A DNA stretch of 64,000 nucleotides from Gloeopeniophorella convolvens (lineage: Eukaryota > Basidiomycota > Agaricomycetes > Russulales), in the NCBI GenBank assembly GCA_022496205.1, contig WTXD01000031.1, positions 186,001 to 250,000 of the forward strand. Direction: 5' to 3'. The number at the start of each line of letters is the position of its first letter. Positions within the stretch are counted from its first letter, which is position 1. This document shows positions 11,781 to 23,217 of the stretch, piece after piece. The translations under genes were made by a program, and so were the position numbers. The notes under the pieces were generated by a model. That model was given only the letters and a program-made list of their open reading frames with translations. It was not told the DNA's origin and ran no database searches.

Positions 11781-13201
11781 TGGGATATCTCAAGGGGGTA
11801 TAGTAAGGGTACAGGTGGGCTATGGTATAGGGAGGAACCCAACGCCTGGCAATGGGCCAGCCTTGCAGCTGAAGGACTCGAGGGCACTTGATCAGCGTCC
11901 CGGATACGCCACTTGAGTGCCACTCTCAGATGAGTGCCACAATCGACAGGTGCATGATCGGGCACGCCACGTGGCATTCCATATCGGGCAACCCAACATC
12001 TGCCAGTTGTTCCGCCGGCCGGCAGCCACCAAGAGAGCAACCAGCTGGAATCGGACTGCCTCCGACCCAGCAAAGCAGGCTACTTGCCCCGCCCCGCTCC
12101 TTCCAATCTCCGAGATTCGAGAGGCTGCTTCTCTGCCGTACTTATTATCCCTCTATTCCGTTACATTCGATCATCGCGGTGGCATTCAGCCCTCTCACAG
12201 TCCCGCGGAACCGCACACCCGAGCGGAGATCCTGGTAGAACACCAGCAGCAGCACTGGCACCGCGCCCTGCGCCCCGATCCTGGGCTTGATAAACGCAGC
12301 AGCACCCAAGCCGCCAACCCAGAAGCATCGCGCCAGCGACGCGAGCGTGTCATTCGATCCCAGGCGGATCGGCGCAATCCCGTAACGCGCGCGCGAAGCC
12401 AGTTGGCATTTCGGGCCCAATTATGCTCTGCCACGCACGGCCCTTTGTTCAGCCTATCTCGGCCGGCGCGAGCATGGCGGGGCCAGGCTTCAGAGTAGCG
12501 GGCTCTACTTGTAGCGCGCGTGTTACTCAGCCCGAGCCCGTGCTGCCCCACTGGCACGGACGACGGCTGGAATGGATCTACGCGCCGCTCGCTGCACGGT
12601 GTGGCATATACACACATGATGTATGTATGTATGTACACACGGCGACACAACGTGCGGTGCGACGGCGTCTGACATGCACGGCGTCGCGATTAGCAACCCC
12701 CGCCGCAGCAAAGTAAGTAATCACGTCGTCCCCCCAACTCCGCTTCGCGACGCGTTCGAAGCTGGCAGGAGCGCTCCTGCAGAGTAATAGCACCTTACTG
12801 CACATGTACGCCGCACACGCCGCTGCCAGAAATAAACACACCCAATCAACGCGTTTGGTGCGGAGTCCAATCATCTCGCCCGAAGCGCACGTACGTCGTG
12901 TGTGTACTGTATTATGCACACACGCCACGGCGATCCATTGGCCACACCGGGGGGAGCACATCGCTATATTTATCCAAGCCCAGGTACACACATGGAAGAA
13001 CGCACCGGCGTGGCGCGCGCACCTGCGGCGGCACGCACGCCGCGACAGGTGGGTCGCTTGTAAGTAAGTACAGAGCCCGCACGACAAACAACGAATGATA
13101 AGTACGATACCCGAGACGAGAAGGAAAAGCGTCCGTGGGCAAAACACTATGCAGAGATCAAACACCATGCCATCGAGATCAGAAGCAGCGCCGCGCCGCA
13201 C
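11781..13201. other. GC-rich spacer
   Basis: No gene recognised. The spacer contains a GTATGTATGTATGTAC tract (12619-12636) and other alternating purine-pyrimidine stretches. Confidence 0.5.
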
Positions 13202-15884
13202 CTACCGCCGGCGGCCCATGAAGAAGCAGCCCTCGTACCCGAGCACCTCGGCGGGGCTCAGCGTGTCGCGCCACCGCCCCGTAAAGTTCCCCTGCGCGTC
13301 CCCGACAAAGTACCCGCGGTACAGCCACTTGCCGCGGTCCCCGTCGAGCTGCCCGCGCACAAACACACGCGCACATCAGCCGGCGCACATTCAACACGCA
13401 GAGAGGAGGAGACCCGGCCCGACGCACGTATTCCTTCGACAGCGTCACAAAGCCGTCGTCCGGGCGCACGCGCCCGATCAGCGCGAACTGGCCCCACGCC
13501 GAGTGGCCCTGCCGCACCCCGCACCCCGCGATGAGCAGCCGCCGCGCACACGACACGAACGCGGGAGCGCGCGCACCTCGCCGACGACGAGCACCTCGCG
13601 CACGCGCGCCGCGTACGCGCGCGTCACCTGCGCGCGCGGCGGGCACCGCGCATAGAACGTGTCGACCGCGCGCCCGGGCGCGTGCACGCGGATGCCCTCG
13701 CGCGCGCGGTCGTGGTCGACGCCGAGCCCGGGCGGCAGGTACGCGCGCAGCGGGTCGCCCGGCGCGAGCGGCGCGTAACGCGCGTCGTCCTCCGCGTCCA
13801 TCGTGTCCTCGGGGAGCAGCAGGTGGTACTCGGCGAGGCGCCACGTCTGCTGGTGCCGCGCGACGAGGCTCTTGTGCAGCGTCGGCGGCGGCGCGCCCGA
13901 CAGCAGCGCCGCGTACGCCGTGAACTCGGTGTACTGCGCCCCGTGAGCTAGCACACACCACCAGGGAGCAGCACGCGACGCACGGTGAACAGGCCCTCCC
14001 ACACGCCGTCCATCGTCCCCGGGCGGAACACCTCCGCGCCCGCCGCCGCGCCCCCGCCAAGCCGCACACAGCGCACCCAGTCCGCGTCCCACTCCCCGCT
14101 CGCGCCCGCGGGCGCGCGCGGCGCAAGCAGCGGCACGGGCGCGGGCGCGCTCGGCGCGCGCGGCGCGAGGCTGAGGTACGCGAGAACTGCGGGCGCCGCG
14201 AGCGGCGGCGGCGCGAGGGCGGGGTACGGCCCGTACGCGGGCGGCTGTGCGCCGCGCGCGCCGTCGGGGACAAAGTCGGCCCATGCAGGGCGGCAGACGG
14301 GGTACTGCGGGGCGAGCTGGCGTCAGGCACGCGGACAGGCGGGCGGGCGGAGGATGCGAGCAGGGGGAAGGAGCCCGCGCGTGATGCCTGCCCCCCCCCC
14401 CCCGGAGCGCCGCGGGCGCTGCGCTCGGAACGGCGACTATGCGCGCGCGCACGGATAAGGCCAAGGGCGGCGGGGGCTCAGAAGGCGGCGGAGCGGCGGC
14501 GCGCGCGCAGGGCTGGGGCCCTAAGCTCCGCATTAGGCAGTGCGCACTCACGGCGCCGTTTGGCTGCGGTCCAGACGGCGCCGGGGGAAATAGGGCTCAG
14601 GGGAAAGAAGCACCGCAGCACACCGCGCCCGAAACAAGCTCCATCAGCAACGCGCGCGCGCGCGCCGGGGCCCCGCGCCTCGACGGAACAGAGCACGAAA
14701 CGAAACGAAACGAAACGAAACGGGGCGAGGCGGGGGGCGTGCATCAGCATCAGCCGCGTCATCATCATCATCATCATCATCGTCCCGGCGCCGCATGTGG
14801 CACGCCCCGCGGAGGGCGGACTCGGACGTGCGCGCGCGCCACCGCACACCACCGTCCTCGGGCTGGAGGGGACGGGCACACGAAAGCGGAAACGCCGTCG
14901 CGATGATGGGGGCGGCCGTGCGGTGGGGCATGGGACAGGGCATTATTGACGGGATGCGCGCGGGGGGGCTTCTGGGCCCAGCCAGAGCAACCCAACCCGC
15001 ATGACATGGACAGGGCGCGCAGAAGCGGACGCGGGCCCGCGGCGTCGCGTGCGCGGGACGTGCGTTCCGGGCGCGAGGCGAAATAAACTGGCCGCACGTA
15101 ACGCCCGCATGCGCGCGCAGCGATGTAAGCGAAAGATGGGCGCGCGCGGACGTACCTGGTGTGCGCCGAGCGCGAGCAGCTTGAGGATGGAGATGACGTT
15201 GCGGGACGCGGCGTCGTCGAGCGCAAAGTACTCCTCTGTGTGCCGCCCGCGTCAGCACGCGCCCGCGCGCGGGGGTCGGCACACACACATACACACACGC
15301 ACACACGCACCTGGGCGGAGGAGGAACCAGAAGAGCCACATGGTGACCGCCGAGAGGTCGTTGTTCGGCGGCCACGCATTGTCGCGCACGGCGAGGTGCG
15401 CGCACGACGCGCCGTCCTCGTCGAACCAAAAGTCGCGCAGCCAGCGGTCCGCGCGCGCGTACGCGCGGAGCTGGCGCTCGTTGCGCCCGTCGTTCTCGAG
15501 CATCATGAGGTAGGCCGTCCAGAGCATCTCGTGCAGCGCGCGCGCGCCGGCCTCGGTGAGCGGCGCGTGGCCGACGAAGCAGTCCGTGCGCGCGCGGAGG
15601 CGGCGGAGCTGGACGCAGCGGCGGCGGAGCTCGGCGGCGAGGGCGGGGGCGGTGAGCGCGGCGGGGCCGAGGCGGCGCGCGAGGGCGGCGGTGTCGAACT
15701 TTACGGCGAAGATGCGGGCGTGGAGGTGCGGGTTGGTGTGGGCGGCGAGGGCGGCGTGGAAGCGGCGGCTGACGAGGAGGAGCGGGAGGAGCTCTGCGGG
15801 GGGGCCGAGCGGGGACGCGGCGACGGCGTAGTAGGCGATGTTTTCGAGGACCTCGGGCGGGACGGCGTCGAAGAGGCTGGGCAT
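13202..15884 (-). CDS. F-box domain protein, copy A of an adjacent pair
   Basis: The start ATG at 15884 opens MPSLFDAVPPEVLENIAYYA, an F-box helix pattern, followed by LLPLLLVSRRFHAAL. Six exons can be followed. One encodes EEYFALDDAASRNVISILKL; the next begins YPVCRPAWADF at 14304. Later exons give FTAYAALLSGAPPPTLHKSL, then GHSAWGQFALIGRVR and KWLYRGYFVGD, ending LGYEGCFFMGRRR at 13202. The F-box would dock to Skp1 of an SCF ubiquitin ligase. The C-terminal module (WGxF...GRVR...GRW) is shared with the neighbouring gene and is a recurring basidiomycete F-box architecture, with no function I can name. Codon use is extremely GC-biased. One intron, between 15155 and 14305, is about 850 bases, far longer than the others. 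It matches a roughly 70-base intron in copy B, so I keep the exons on both sides in one gene. An alternative is two genes. Confidence 0.75.
14305..15155 (-). other. Unusually long intron of F-box copy A with simple repeats
   Basis: The intron is bounded by donor gtacgt (first base 15155) and an acceptor just before 14304. It contains a CATCAT run (14759-14781), a CGAAA run (14695-14722) and a run of 13 C (14391-14403). The equivalent intron in copy B is about 70 bases. Confidence 0.55.
15280..15310. repeat. AC-rich simple repeat inside an intron of F-box copy A
   Basis: An imperfect (AC)n tract with CAT and CGC interruptions. It lies in the short intron between the first two exons. Confidence 0.6.
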
Positions 15885-16307
15885 GGCTGTGTGCGTGGTT
15901 GACGGTGCAGAGCGGGCTGGCGAGTGCGATGACGACGACGGCGACGGCGAGTACGACGGCGACGACGGAGACTGTGGAGACAGCTGCCCTTGCGGGGCGT
16001 GGCTACAGCTGCAGCCGGCGACCTCGGGTACTATTACGGAACCGGAGTGACTCGAAGCGAAGCGTTCGTGGTTGCTGCTTGGCCAAGCTACTGTACACAA
16101 TACGTACGTACATAGTACTACATCCTCGCGCACTGTCCACAACTATCTACTTACAGTCTCAATTTCATCTATCACCGCCGCAACTCGCACCCGAACACCG
16201 TCGATACGATAAGCTCCCGTGTCCCGCGCGACATCCGCGCCCACGCACGCGCCAGACGTGCCTGCCAAATGCGCGAATTTCGCCGTGGCCGGGCGCGCCC
16301 CCCCGCG
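15885..16307. other. Intergenic region between the two F-box copies
   Basis: About 420 bases between the start of copy A and the stop of copy B. It includes a GA-rich GACGACGACGGCGACGG stretch near 15930-15970 and an ACGTACGTACATAGTAC stretch near 16103. No gene recognised. Confidence 0.5.
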
Positions 16308-18353
16308 CTACTCTGCCGCCTTGCATAGGCTCCAGATCCCCTCCCACTGCGCCCCCGGCGTGCAGTACTTCCACCGCCCCACCAGATTTTGCGACGACAC
16401 CACTGCGCGCCCCGCTCGTCAGTCGCGCCGACAACCTGCACGCGGATCACGACGCACCGTAGCCCGCGTACAGCGTCCGCCCGAGCAGCTTGCCCTGTGG
16501 GCTGAGCTGCGCGTCTGGTCAGCAAACTAGTCAGTGAGAGAGGGAGAGCGGCCGACGCACCTGCTCGCGCACGAGCACGACGAGCCCGTCAGCAAGCCGC
16601 ACCCGCCCCGTGAATGTAAAGCTGCCCCACGCCGGCTGCAGCTCGTCGTCCGTCTGCGCACGCGCATAAGCCCCCTGCCCACACACACGCACGCACGCAC
16701 GCAGCGCACCTTGCCCGACAGTATCACGTCGACAATCTCGCGTGCCGGCTCTGCCTCGGGGTCGCGCTGCGCGTGTGCGCCCGCTTCATCACGACCGTGC
16801 GCACGGTTGAGGGTCTGATAGAATACCTTGTTCCCGTTCCGCGCGTCCGTCAGCTCGACGCCGTCCTGCGGCCCCGTTAGCCCGCGGGCCCGGCGCACAC
16901 ATGCAGCGGCACGCACCTTGCGCCGCGTCCATGCGCTGGACGACATGACCGGGATGTGCGCCGGGTCGTCCCACTCGTCGCCGTCCGCACACGACTGCGG
17001 CGCCGCGCGCGCGCGATAGCGCACGTGCTCCTCGAGCCGGCAGAACAGCGGATACCGTGCCGCGCCAGGCAGCGCGGCGGGCCCCGCGCTGCCCTCGACG
17101 AACGGGGTGACGTCGCGGTCGTACGGCGCCTGTCCGCGCCACCATTCATCAGCACACCCCGCGCCGCGCAACACCGCACACCCGCACCGCGACGGGCGGC
17201 ACTCACCAGGGAGGTCCCGCGCCATTCGCCCGCCAGCACGCCCGGCGTGTACGCCGCCGCGCCCCCCGCCGCGCGGCCCCAGTCCGCGTCGTGTGCGCGT
17301 GGCGGCGGCGCGCGCGGCACGGGCCGCGTGCGGCACCCCGCGTTTGCGAGCTCAACGTCTGCGGCGGTCGGCCGGTGCCCGTCGCGCACGGGCGGCGGCG
17401 GGGCGAGCGGGAACGCGTCGAGGCGCGCAAAGTAGGCCAGCGCGGCGCCGAGGAAGGCGCTTGGGGGCCGCAGCGCGAGCGGCGCGCCGAGGTGCGTCGT
17501 GTGCAGCGCGTCGGCGGCGAGCGCGGGCGCGTGCGTGTGGAAGGGCAGGGCGCGGGTGGTGCTTGGGCCTGCGACGAGCGCGTAGGGGTCGAGGTCGGGC
17601 TCGGCGAGCGGGTACTGTGTGTGCGCGCGCGTGTGGTTAGGACATAGGGGCGCGCACGCGAGTGCTGCGCGAGTTACGCACCCGGAACCACGCAAACGCC
17701 AGCGGCTGGAGGATGTCGATGATCTCCTCGCGGCGCTCCATCGTCTCCGCGTCGAGCGCGTCTGCCGCGCTGCGCGTCGGCGCGCCGCACGCACGCAGGA
17801 AACGGGGGCGGGCAGGGCACGCACCTTGCGCGGTCGTGTGCCAGAAGAGCGCGAGCGCAAGCGCGTCGCACGCGTCGCCGCGCGGCCACACGTTCGGCCC
17901 GCGGTGCACGCGGCTGCGGAGGTACGCGCCGAGGAGCGCGGGGAGGCGCGCCCACGCGAGCTGCGCGGCGGTGCGCGCGTCGGCGCCGTCCGCCTCGAGC
18001 GCCATGACGTACGCGGTTGCGAGCGCGTCGCACAGGTCGGGCGCGTGCACGTCGCCGGCGCGGATGGTGCGCAGCGCGGCGAAGCGCCGGGCGAGCTCGG
18101 GGTGGTAGTTGGCTGCGACGGCGGCGGCGCGCGGGGCGTGGCGGGCGAGGGCGGCGGTGTCGAACTTGGCGGCGAAGAGGGCGCGGTAGAGGCGCGGGTT
18201 GGCGGTGGGGCGGAGGAGGTTGCGCCAGGCGCGGCAGGTGAGCATGCAGGGGAGGAGGGCGCGGGGTGGGCCCTGGAGGGGCTCGGCGTCGAGGGTGTGG
18301 AGGAGGATGTCCTCCATGATGTCGCGGGGGAGGCGGAGGAGTGCAGGGTGCAT
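16308..18353 (-). CDS. F-box domain protein, copy B of an adjacent pair
   Basis: The start ATG at 18353 gives MHPALLRLPRDIMEDILLHT then LLPCMLTCRAWRNLL, a good F-box. Successive exons encode IIDILQPLAFAWFR, then YPLAEPDLDPYALVAG from the next exon, then TPFVEGSAGPAALPGAARYP, then IPVMSSSAWTRRK, then ELTDARNGNKVFYQTLNRA, then PAWGSFTFTGRVRLADGLVV. The last two exons splice to GKLLGRTLYAGY and NLVGRWKYCTP, ending WEGIWSLCKAAE. The final intron (55 bases, starting gtgcgtcg) restores this ending; without it the frame stops early at AGYGAS. The order of blocks matches copy A, so the two are tandem paralogues that have diverged greatly. Expected role: SCF substrate adaptor. Substrate unknown. Confidence 0.8.
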
Positions 18354-21201
18354 AGCGAAGAGGAGGAGGAGACGCAGCGGGTTGGAGAGGAGAGGCGATA
18401 TAAGTAGGGAGAGATAATAAGACGGAGGCGAGGTTGTTCGTGTCCCATAACGGCGGAGGGCTCGACGGCGTCTTGGAGGGAGGAGGAAAAGGAGGCCGAC
18501 TCCGACCTGCCGGTGACGTTGGCAATGAAAATGACGACGGAGCCAGGTGAGTAGATCCCATCGTACGAGCGGGTAACCTCACGGTTGGCGACGCGCAGGC
18601 CAGCAGAGGGAGGCGACTGCACCTCGAAGACGCCCACAGCACACACAGACCACCCAGATCCGTATCCAGATGCAGAGCAGCCCGCGGGATCTAGGAAGCC
18701 AGGGGCGGCTTGAGATCTGCTCCCCCGCTCCGGGCCCAAGGCGCGCCCGACCAGGCAAGCTTTCCCGTCGCCAGCCAAGATCAGATCGCAGATGCGGCGA
18801 TGGGTCCTCCGATCACCACCAGCCGTCCGCTGCCGCACCCTCCTCCCCCGGCGTTGGCCGTCCTAAATTCAGGGCTCGTGTCCTCCCGCCTGGCGCGTCC
18901 GGCCCCCCGCCCCCGCCCGAGCACACGGCGCCGCACATGTACAGAGCGCCTCTCCCCGCGCCCAGCGCCCCCAATCGGGCAGTCCACGATTGATCACTCC
19001 GGCTCCCGCAGCAGCCGCCTCGAGCCTCGCCACAATCCGAACAACGTCCTCTCGGGCCTCATATATCATATATCAAGCATCATCGTCCCCCGCCGCCGCA
19101 CACGCCCTCAGGTTTCAGATCGCGCACGGCGTCTCGCGCAGATCTGCGCCCCTCCCCGGCCATCAGAACAGAACACACCAGAAAGGAACAGAACAGAACA
19201 GAACGCACGCCCACGCGCGCGGCCGAACAGCTCTGCCCCTCCGCACGCACCCCCGGCGCGGTGGTGCCCTCGACCTGTTTGAGCATCCGTAGCCATCGTC
19301 CCCCGTCCCCGTCCCCGCGCGCCAATCTCGCACCGCATCGCGTGCGCCGCGGCGATCGGTTCCTGCGGCCCAAGTATGGAGCACGCCCACAGCCCTCGGG
19401 CTCTCGGACGCACACACGGGCCCTCGCACACGTCCTTCTTGCGAGCCCTCGCCGTCGTGTGACGTCATGCGCGCACCGCGCATGCGGCGACTTTGCACGC
19501 TCCCCTCCTCCTCACGCTATTCTTGGATCAGGGGGCAGCGCGCCGCTAGGGGCTCTGCCTGCGGCGCCGGCGGCGCTGCGCCGCGCGCACACGGACCCCC
19601 GCAGCGATCGATACGCAGCGGCATCGGGCGCGCGTGCGGCGTGCGGCGTGTGGCGGGGATCTGACCCGTCGCCCGCCCGCACGCTTCGCCACCCCCTGCT
19701 TCTCCTGTAGTATCTCGGGCTTGGCGCCGCATGTAGAGAACGCACGCACGCACACACGGTGGGACGGGCGTGCTTCTGCACCGCGCGGATCAGCGGAGTC
19801 GGCGCACGCACCGCGGGCCCCCGGGCGCCACGGACGGCGTCCTGGGTGCGCGGGGATGCCAGAGACGGACGCTGGCACTGATGCGGACGCGGATGCAGAG
19901 ACGAAGAGACAGAGATGGCGACGGGCGAATTCGAGCGGGCGAGCGACGGAGATGAGGAGAAGACGCGGAAATGAGGCGCCATGATGCATGCGCAGGGGTA
20001 GGGCTGGCGCGCGTGCGTGTGTCCTTTTCCGCTGCTGCTGTGCTGTTCCGGCGGGCGCCCCCGCGGGCTCGATGCGCGGGGGACGGAGGATGAGTACTGC
20101 ACTCGCGCGCTGGTACTTACCCGCGGGGGCGGGCCGCGGCTGCTCGACGGACAGACGCATGCCGGCAGCGCTGCACTGCTGCCTGCGCATAAGTATGTGC
20201 ACGTACCGCAGTGCCGGGCGAGGCGATTGGGTTCGCGGGGATTGCACCGCGTGCTGTCGCCACTGTGTCTCCGTATGGCGATCCAGCTGGGGCAGGGGTG
20301 GCGGCGGCGCAGGCGTTCAATGGTTTGGCACGGCGCCGTAAGCTAACGAGCTGTCGGCGGCGACGATGATGGCACGCACACGAGCAGGATTTCAGCATGC
20401 CTAGCGTAGGTGCCCGGGCAGCCATATGCAGTTGGCACACGGGGCCGCTGCACATGCCACATGCCACATACGATGTCCCCGCGTCACGTCTTGCTGCGAT
20501 GCCGAAACCCATGCTGTGTCGCTGTCTGAATGGCGGGACGAGACCTGCGATCGTGTGTGCGGTGAGTATGTAACCATCTGGTAAGAACTGCGTAAGTGCG
20601 GCTTAGCGTTCGCCAGACCAACCAGGACGCGCGGGGACGCACGAGCGTCGCGTGCGCGCGCGCGCGCGCTGCGTCAAGGTCGCCGTCGCTGTTGCCCCTG
20701 CTTGCCCGCATCCTGTCAGCGCGCGACAGGTTCCATGCACCTGCCAACAAAAGCTGGAGATCCCTGGAAGCTGCCCCCGCCACGCCGGGGCAGGCACGCC
20801 GGCGCGCACGCGGCCGCGGCGGCGATAGCGGGGCACGGCCATCACGCATCGGGCTAGGACGTCCCTCATCGGCCAGGCTGGCACTGGCACATACGAGACG
20901 GCGACGCGGTGCGCCCAGCTCTGCTCTGCACCCGCGCACAGAGAAGCACCCCCCGGCTCTTGCGCCTCCCTGGCTCGCCCGTCGGATGCGCCGCGTCCAT
21001 GACAGCCTGGGACGCGCGGGCCCCGCCAGGCCTCGCGTGCGGCGTGCGCGCGCTCCGCCCGCACAATAATGCCAGCATGTATGCATGGCCGACGCTCGGC
21101 AGCGCGCTGCGCACGGCGGGCTTCCAGGCGAGGTGCGAGCGCGAGCGCGACGCGTTGCGTTGCATGGCGACGCGGCGCGCTGCGCGCCGCTAGGCCGCTT
21201 T

Positions 21202-21219
21202 GGGGGGGGGGGGGGGGGG
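21202..21219. repeat. Run of 18 G
   Basis: A homopolymer tract. Its exact length may be affected by sequencing error. Confidence 0.9.
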
Positions 21220-21462
21220 CTCTGCGCGTGCGAGGCGAGGCGGGTGCGGCGGCCGGGGGGTTGATGGGCGCCCGCCAGTGCGCGTGCTGCGTCGACGTGG
21301 ATGCGATTGCGCCCGCCTGGGACGCGAATGCCCTGCTCGGAAAGACGCATGATTTCGAATGTTCTGTGGCGCATAAAGTGTCGTGCCGCCGCGAGCGCGC
21401 GCGCGCGTTCCAGAACCGGGCACCGCGCCGGGACGCCTGAGCGAGGGCAGCAGCGTTCTGCG

Positions 21463-21482
21463 CTTGGCTTGGCTTGGCTTGG
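21463..21482. repeat. CTTGG pentanucleotide repeat
   Basis: About four copies of TTGGC in tandem, some 190 bases upstream of the eEF1B start. Confidence 0.8.
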
Positions 21483-21674
21483 CCGATGGCGGCGTTGCCG
21501 GCATCGCGTGGCCGTAATCTCCGCGTCGAGGTGCGTCGGTAATCAGGCGCGCATGCGCCGGCCCTCAAGAGATCAGCCACGTGACCATGCCCGTCTCAAT
21601 TTTTTCATCGTATTCGCATCGCGGTCATCGATTGGCATCGTTCTTTCTCTTCCACCACCATCCCACCCACCAAA

Positions 21675-22694
21675 ATGTCTTTTGATCTCACAAAGCTCGA
21701 GGCGCACCTTGCGTCGCGCTCCTACGTCGAGGGGTGAGTGTTGTTTTTGTCGGGCGCGCGTGTCTGCAGGGATGAGTACAACGCTATGGTCCGTGTTTCC
21801 AAGAAGCGACTAGACACCGCTGCTCAAGCGTGCCGACAACCAAACTTCTGTAGCCTTCTGAGTTGATCGCCGCGCTCCTTTCATCTTGCCTTTTTCGTCT
21901 CGATATCTGGGGGCTGAGCTCAGGTCTTCTCACCAGGTACACTGCCTCGCAGGCCGACGTCCACGTCTTCAAGGCCCTCTCTGGTGCCCCCAACGCCACT
22001 ACCGCGCCCCATGCTGCCCGTTGGTACACGCATATCAAGTCCTACGAGAGCGAGTTTACCTCGCTCCCCGGCACCTCCAAGGCCGGTGAAGCCCTGACCG
22101 CCGCCGCCGCCGCCCCTGCCGCTGCTGCGGAGGAGGACGATGACGAAGTCGACCTCTTCGGCTCGGATGAGGAGGAGGACGCGGAGGCCGAGCGGATTAA
22201 GGCCGAGCGCGTCGCGGAGTACGCCGCAAAGAAGGCGAACAAGCCCAAGACGATCGCCAAGGTCCGTGGCCATGTCCTTGCGTCCCTGATTAATTAATTA
22301 CGCCGCACCAGTCCGTCGTCACGCTCGAAGTCAAGCCGTGGGACGACGAGACGGACATGAAGGCGCTCGAGGACGCTGTGCGCTCCATCGAACAAGAGGG
22401 TCTCGTCTGGGGCTCGAGCAAGCTCGTCCCCGTCGGCTTCGGTATCCGCAAGCTCCAGATCACGCTCGTCATCGGTGCGTGCTGTGCAGTTGGCGAGTGC
22501 TTGGCGAGCTTGTTTGACATGTATGAACGTGAACAGAGGACGAACTCGTGTCGCTTGATGAGCTGCAGGAGAAGCTTGCCGAGTTTGAGGACTACGTGCA
22601 GAGCACGGACGTTGCTGCCATGCAGAGTAAGCATTCACGTTGCCAATTTGCTTTTGCTTGGGCACGGGCTGAATCATTTCCCACAGAGCTGTAA
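21675..22694 (+). CDS. EFB1: Translation elongation factor 1-beta (eEF1B alpha, guanine exchange factor for eEF1A)
   Basis: A five-exon gene of 214 residues: 21675-21733, 21937-22261, 22312-22474, 22537-22626, 22687-22694. The last exon supplies only two bases of Lys, a Leu codon and the stop. The N-terminal GST-C-like helical part is [20 protein letters not shown] then [16 protein letters not shown]. It is followed by an Ala-rich and acidic linker ([20 protein letters not shown]). The C-terminal exchange domain includes [20 protein letters not shown], then [20 protein letters not shown], and ends DVAAMQKL. This domain inserts into eEF1A to release GDP during translation elongation. Length and every landmark match fungal orthologues. 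The first intron (203 bases) is longer than the rest, which is common in highly expressed fungal genes. Confidence 0.97.
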
Positions 22695-23217
22695 GCTGTC
22701 GCCGTCCACGTTGCAGGGATGCGCATTTGTATTTTCGGGGTTGTAGGGACGGCCGTAGCAGTGATCAACTGGGAGATTGTTGTACCAAATAAAACACAAG
22801 TTGCAGGCGCTAGCCAACATTGCCCATCGCCGTCGATGACCGCTTCAGATCAGCAAGCCAGGCCCACGGGAGATAATGGGTATAGTCAGATATTGGGGCA
22901 GTTGCCCGTATGTCGACGGGCTTCCGAGCACATGGCTCGTTCCGTGATGAATCCACGCGTTTGCAAAGTATGAACGCAGCAACATGGCGTATCATTTCTC
23001 GCGCGTCAAAAGCTTCGAGCTTGTGACGTATTATGAGCAGCGGAACCGTCCGATCGCTCCATGAAAACGACGCAAACGCATGTAGCTGTGTGAAGCCGCA
23101 GAGAAGAGAAGGATAGCCTGTTTGCAGACGTCTCCGTTGTCCCCTCGTGTTTTCGGGATGTTGGCTACGCACGTGATCTATCTGCGGAGGGTCGCCGCGT
23201 GGTTTCCATATCGGGCG
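22695..23217. other. Spacer between eEF1B and CDC20
   Basis: This holds the eEF1B 3' region and the CDC20 promoter. No additional gene seen. Confidence 0.6.

Larger units (their letters stand above)
18354..21674. other. Largest gene-poor spacer of the GC-rich half
   Basis: 3.3 kb without a recognised gene. Long frames on both strands (for example around 19546-20247 and 20603-21580 on the minus strand) have Arg/Ala/Pro-dominated composition and no domain, as expected from GC bias. Simple tracts: GAACA repeats (19186-19204), 18 consecutive G (21202-21219) and CTTGG repeats (21463-21482). A leader and promoter for eEF1B must lie near the right end. Confidence 0.5.

Noticed and set aside
14695..14781. 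Short tandem repeats considered as a CRISPR-like or minisatellite array
   Set aside because: Units are 3-5 bases with no spacers, and they lie inside a eukaryotic intron.
16877..18838. 653-codon open frame on the minus strand
   Set aside because: It runs through introns of F-box copy B in the wrong frame for most of its length. Arg/Ala/Pro-rich composition is typical of GC-rich shadow frames.
18710..21580. Several long frames on both strands in the gene-poor GC-rich spacer
   Set aside because: No domain, no coherent splice structure, and composition explained by GC bias.
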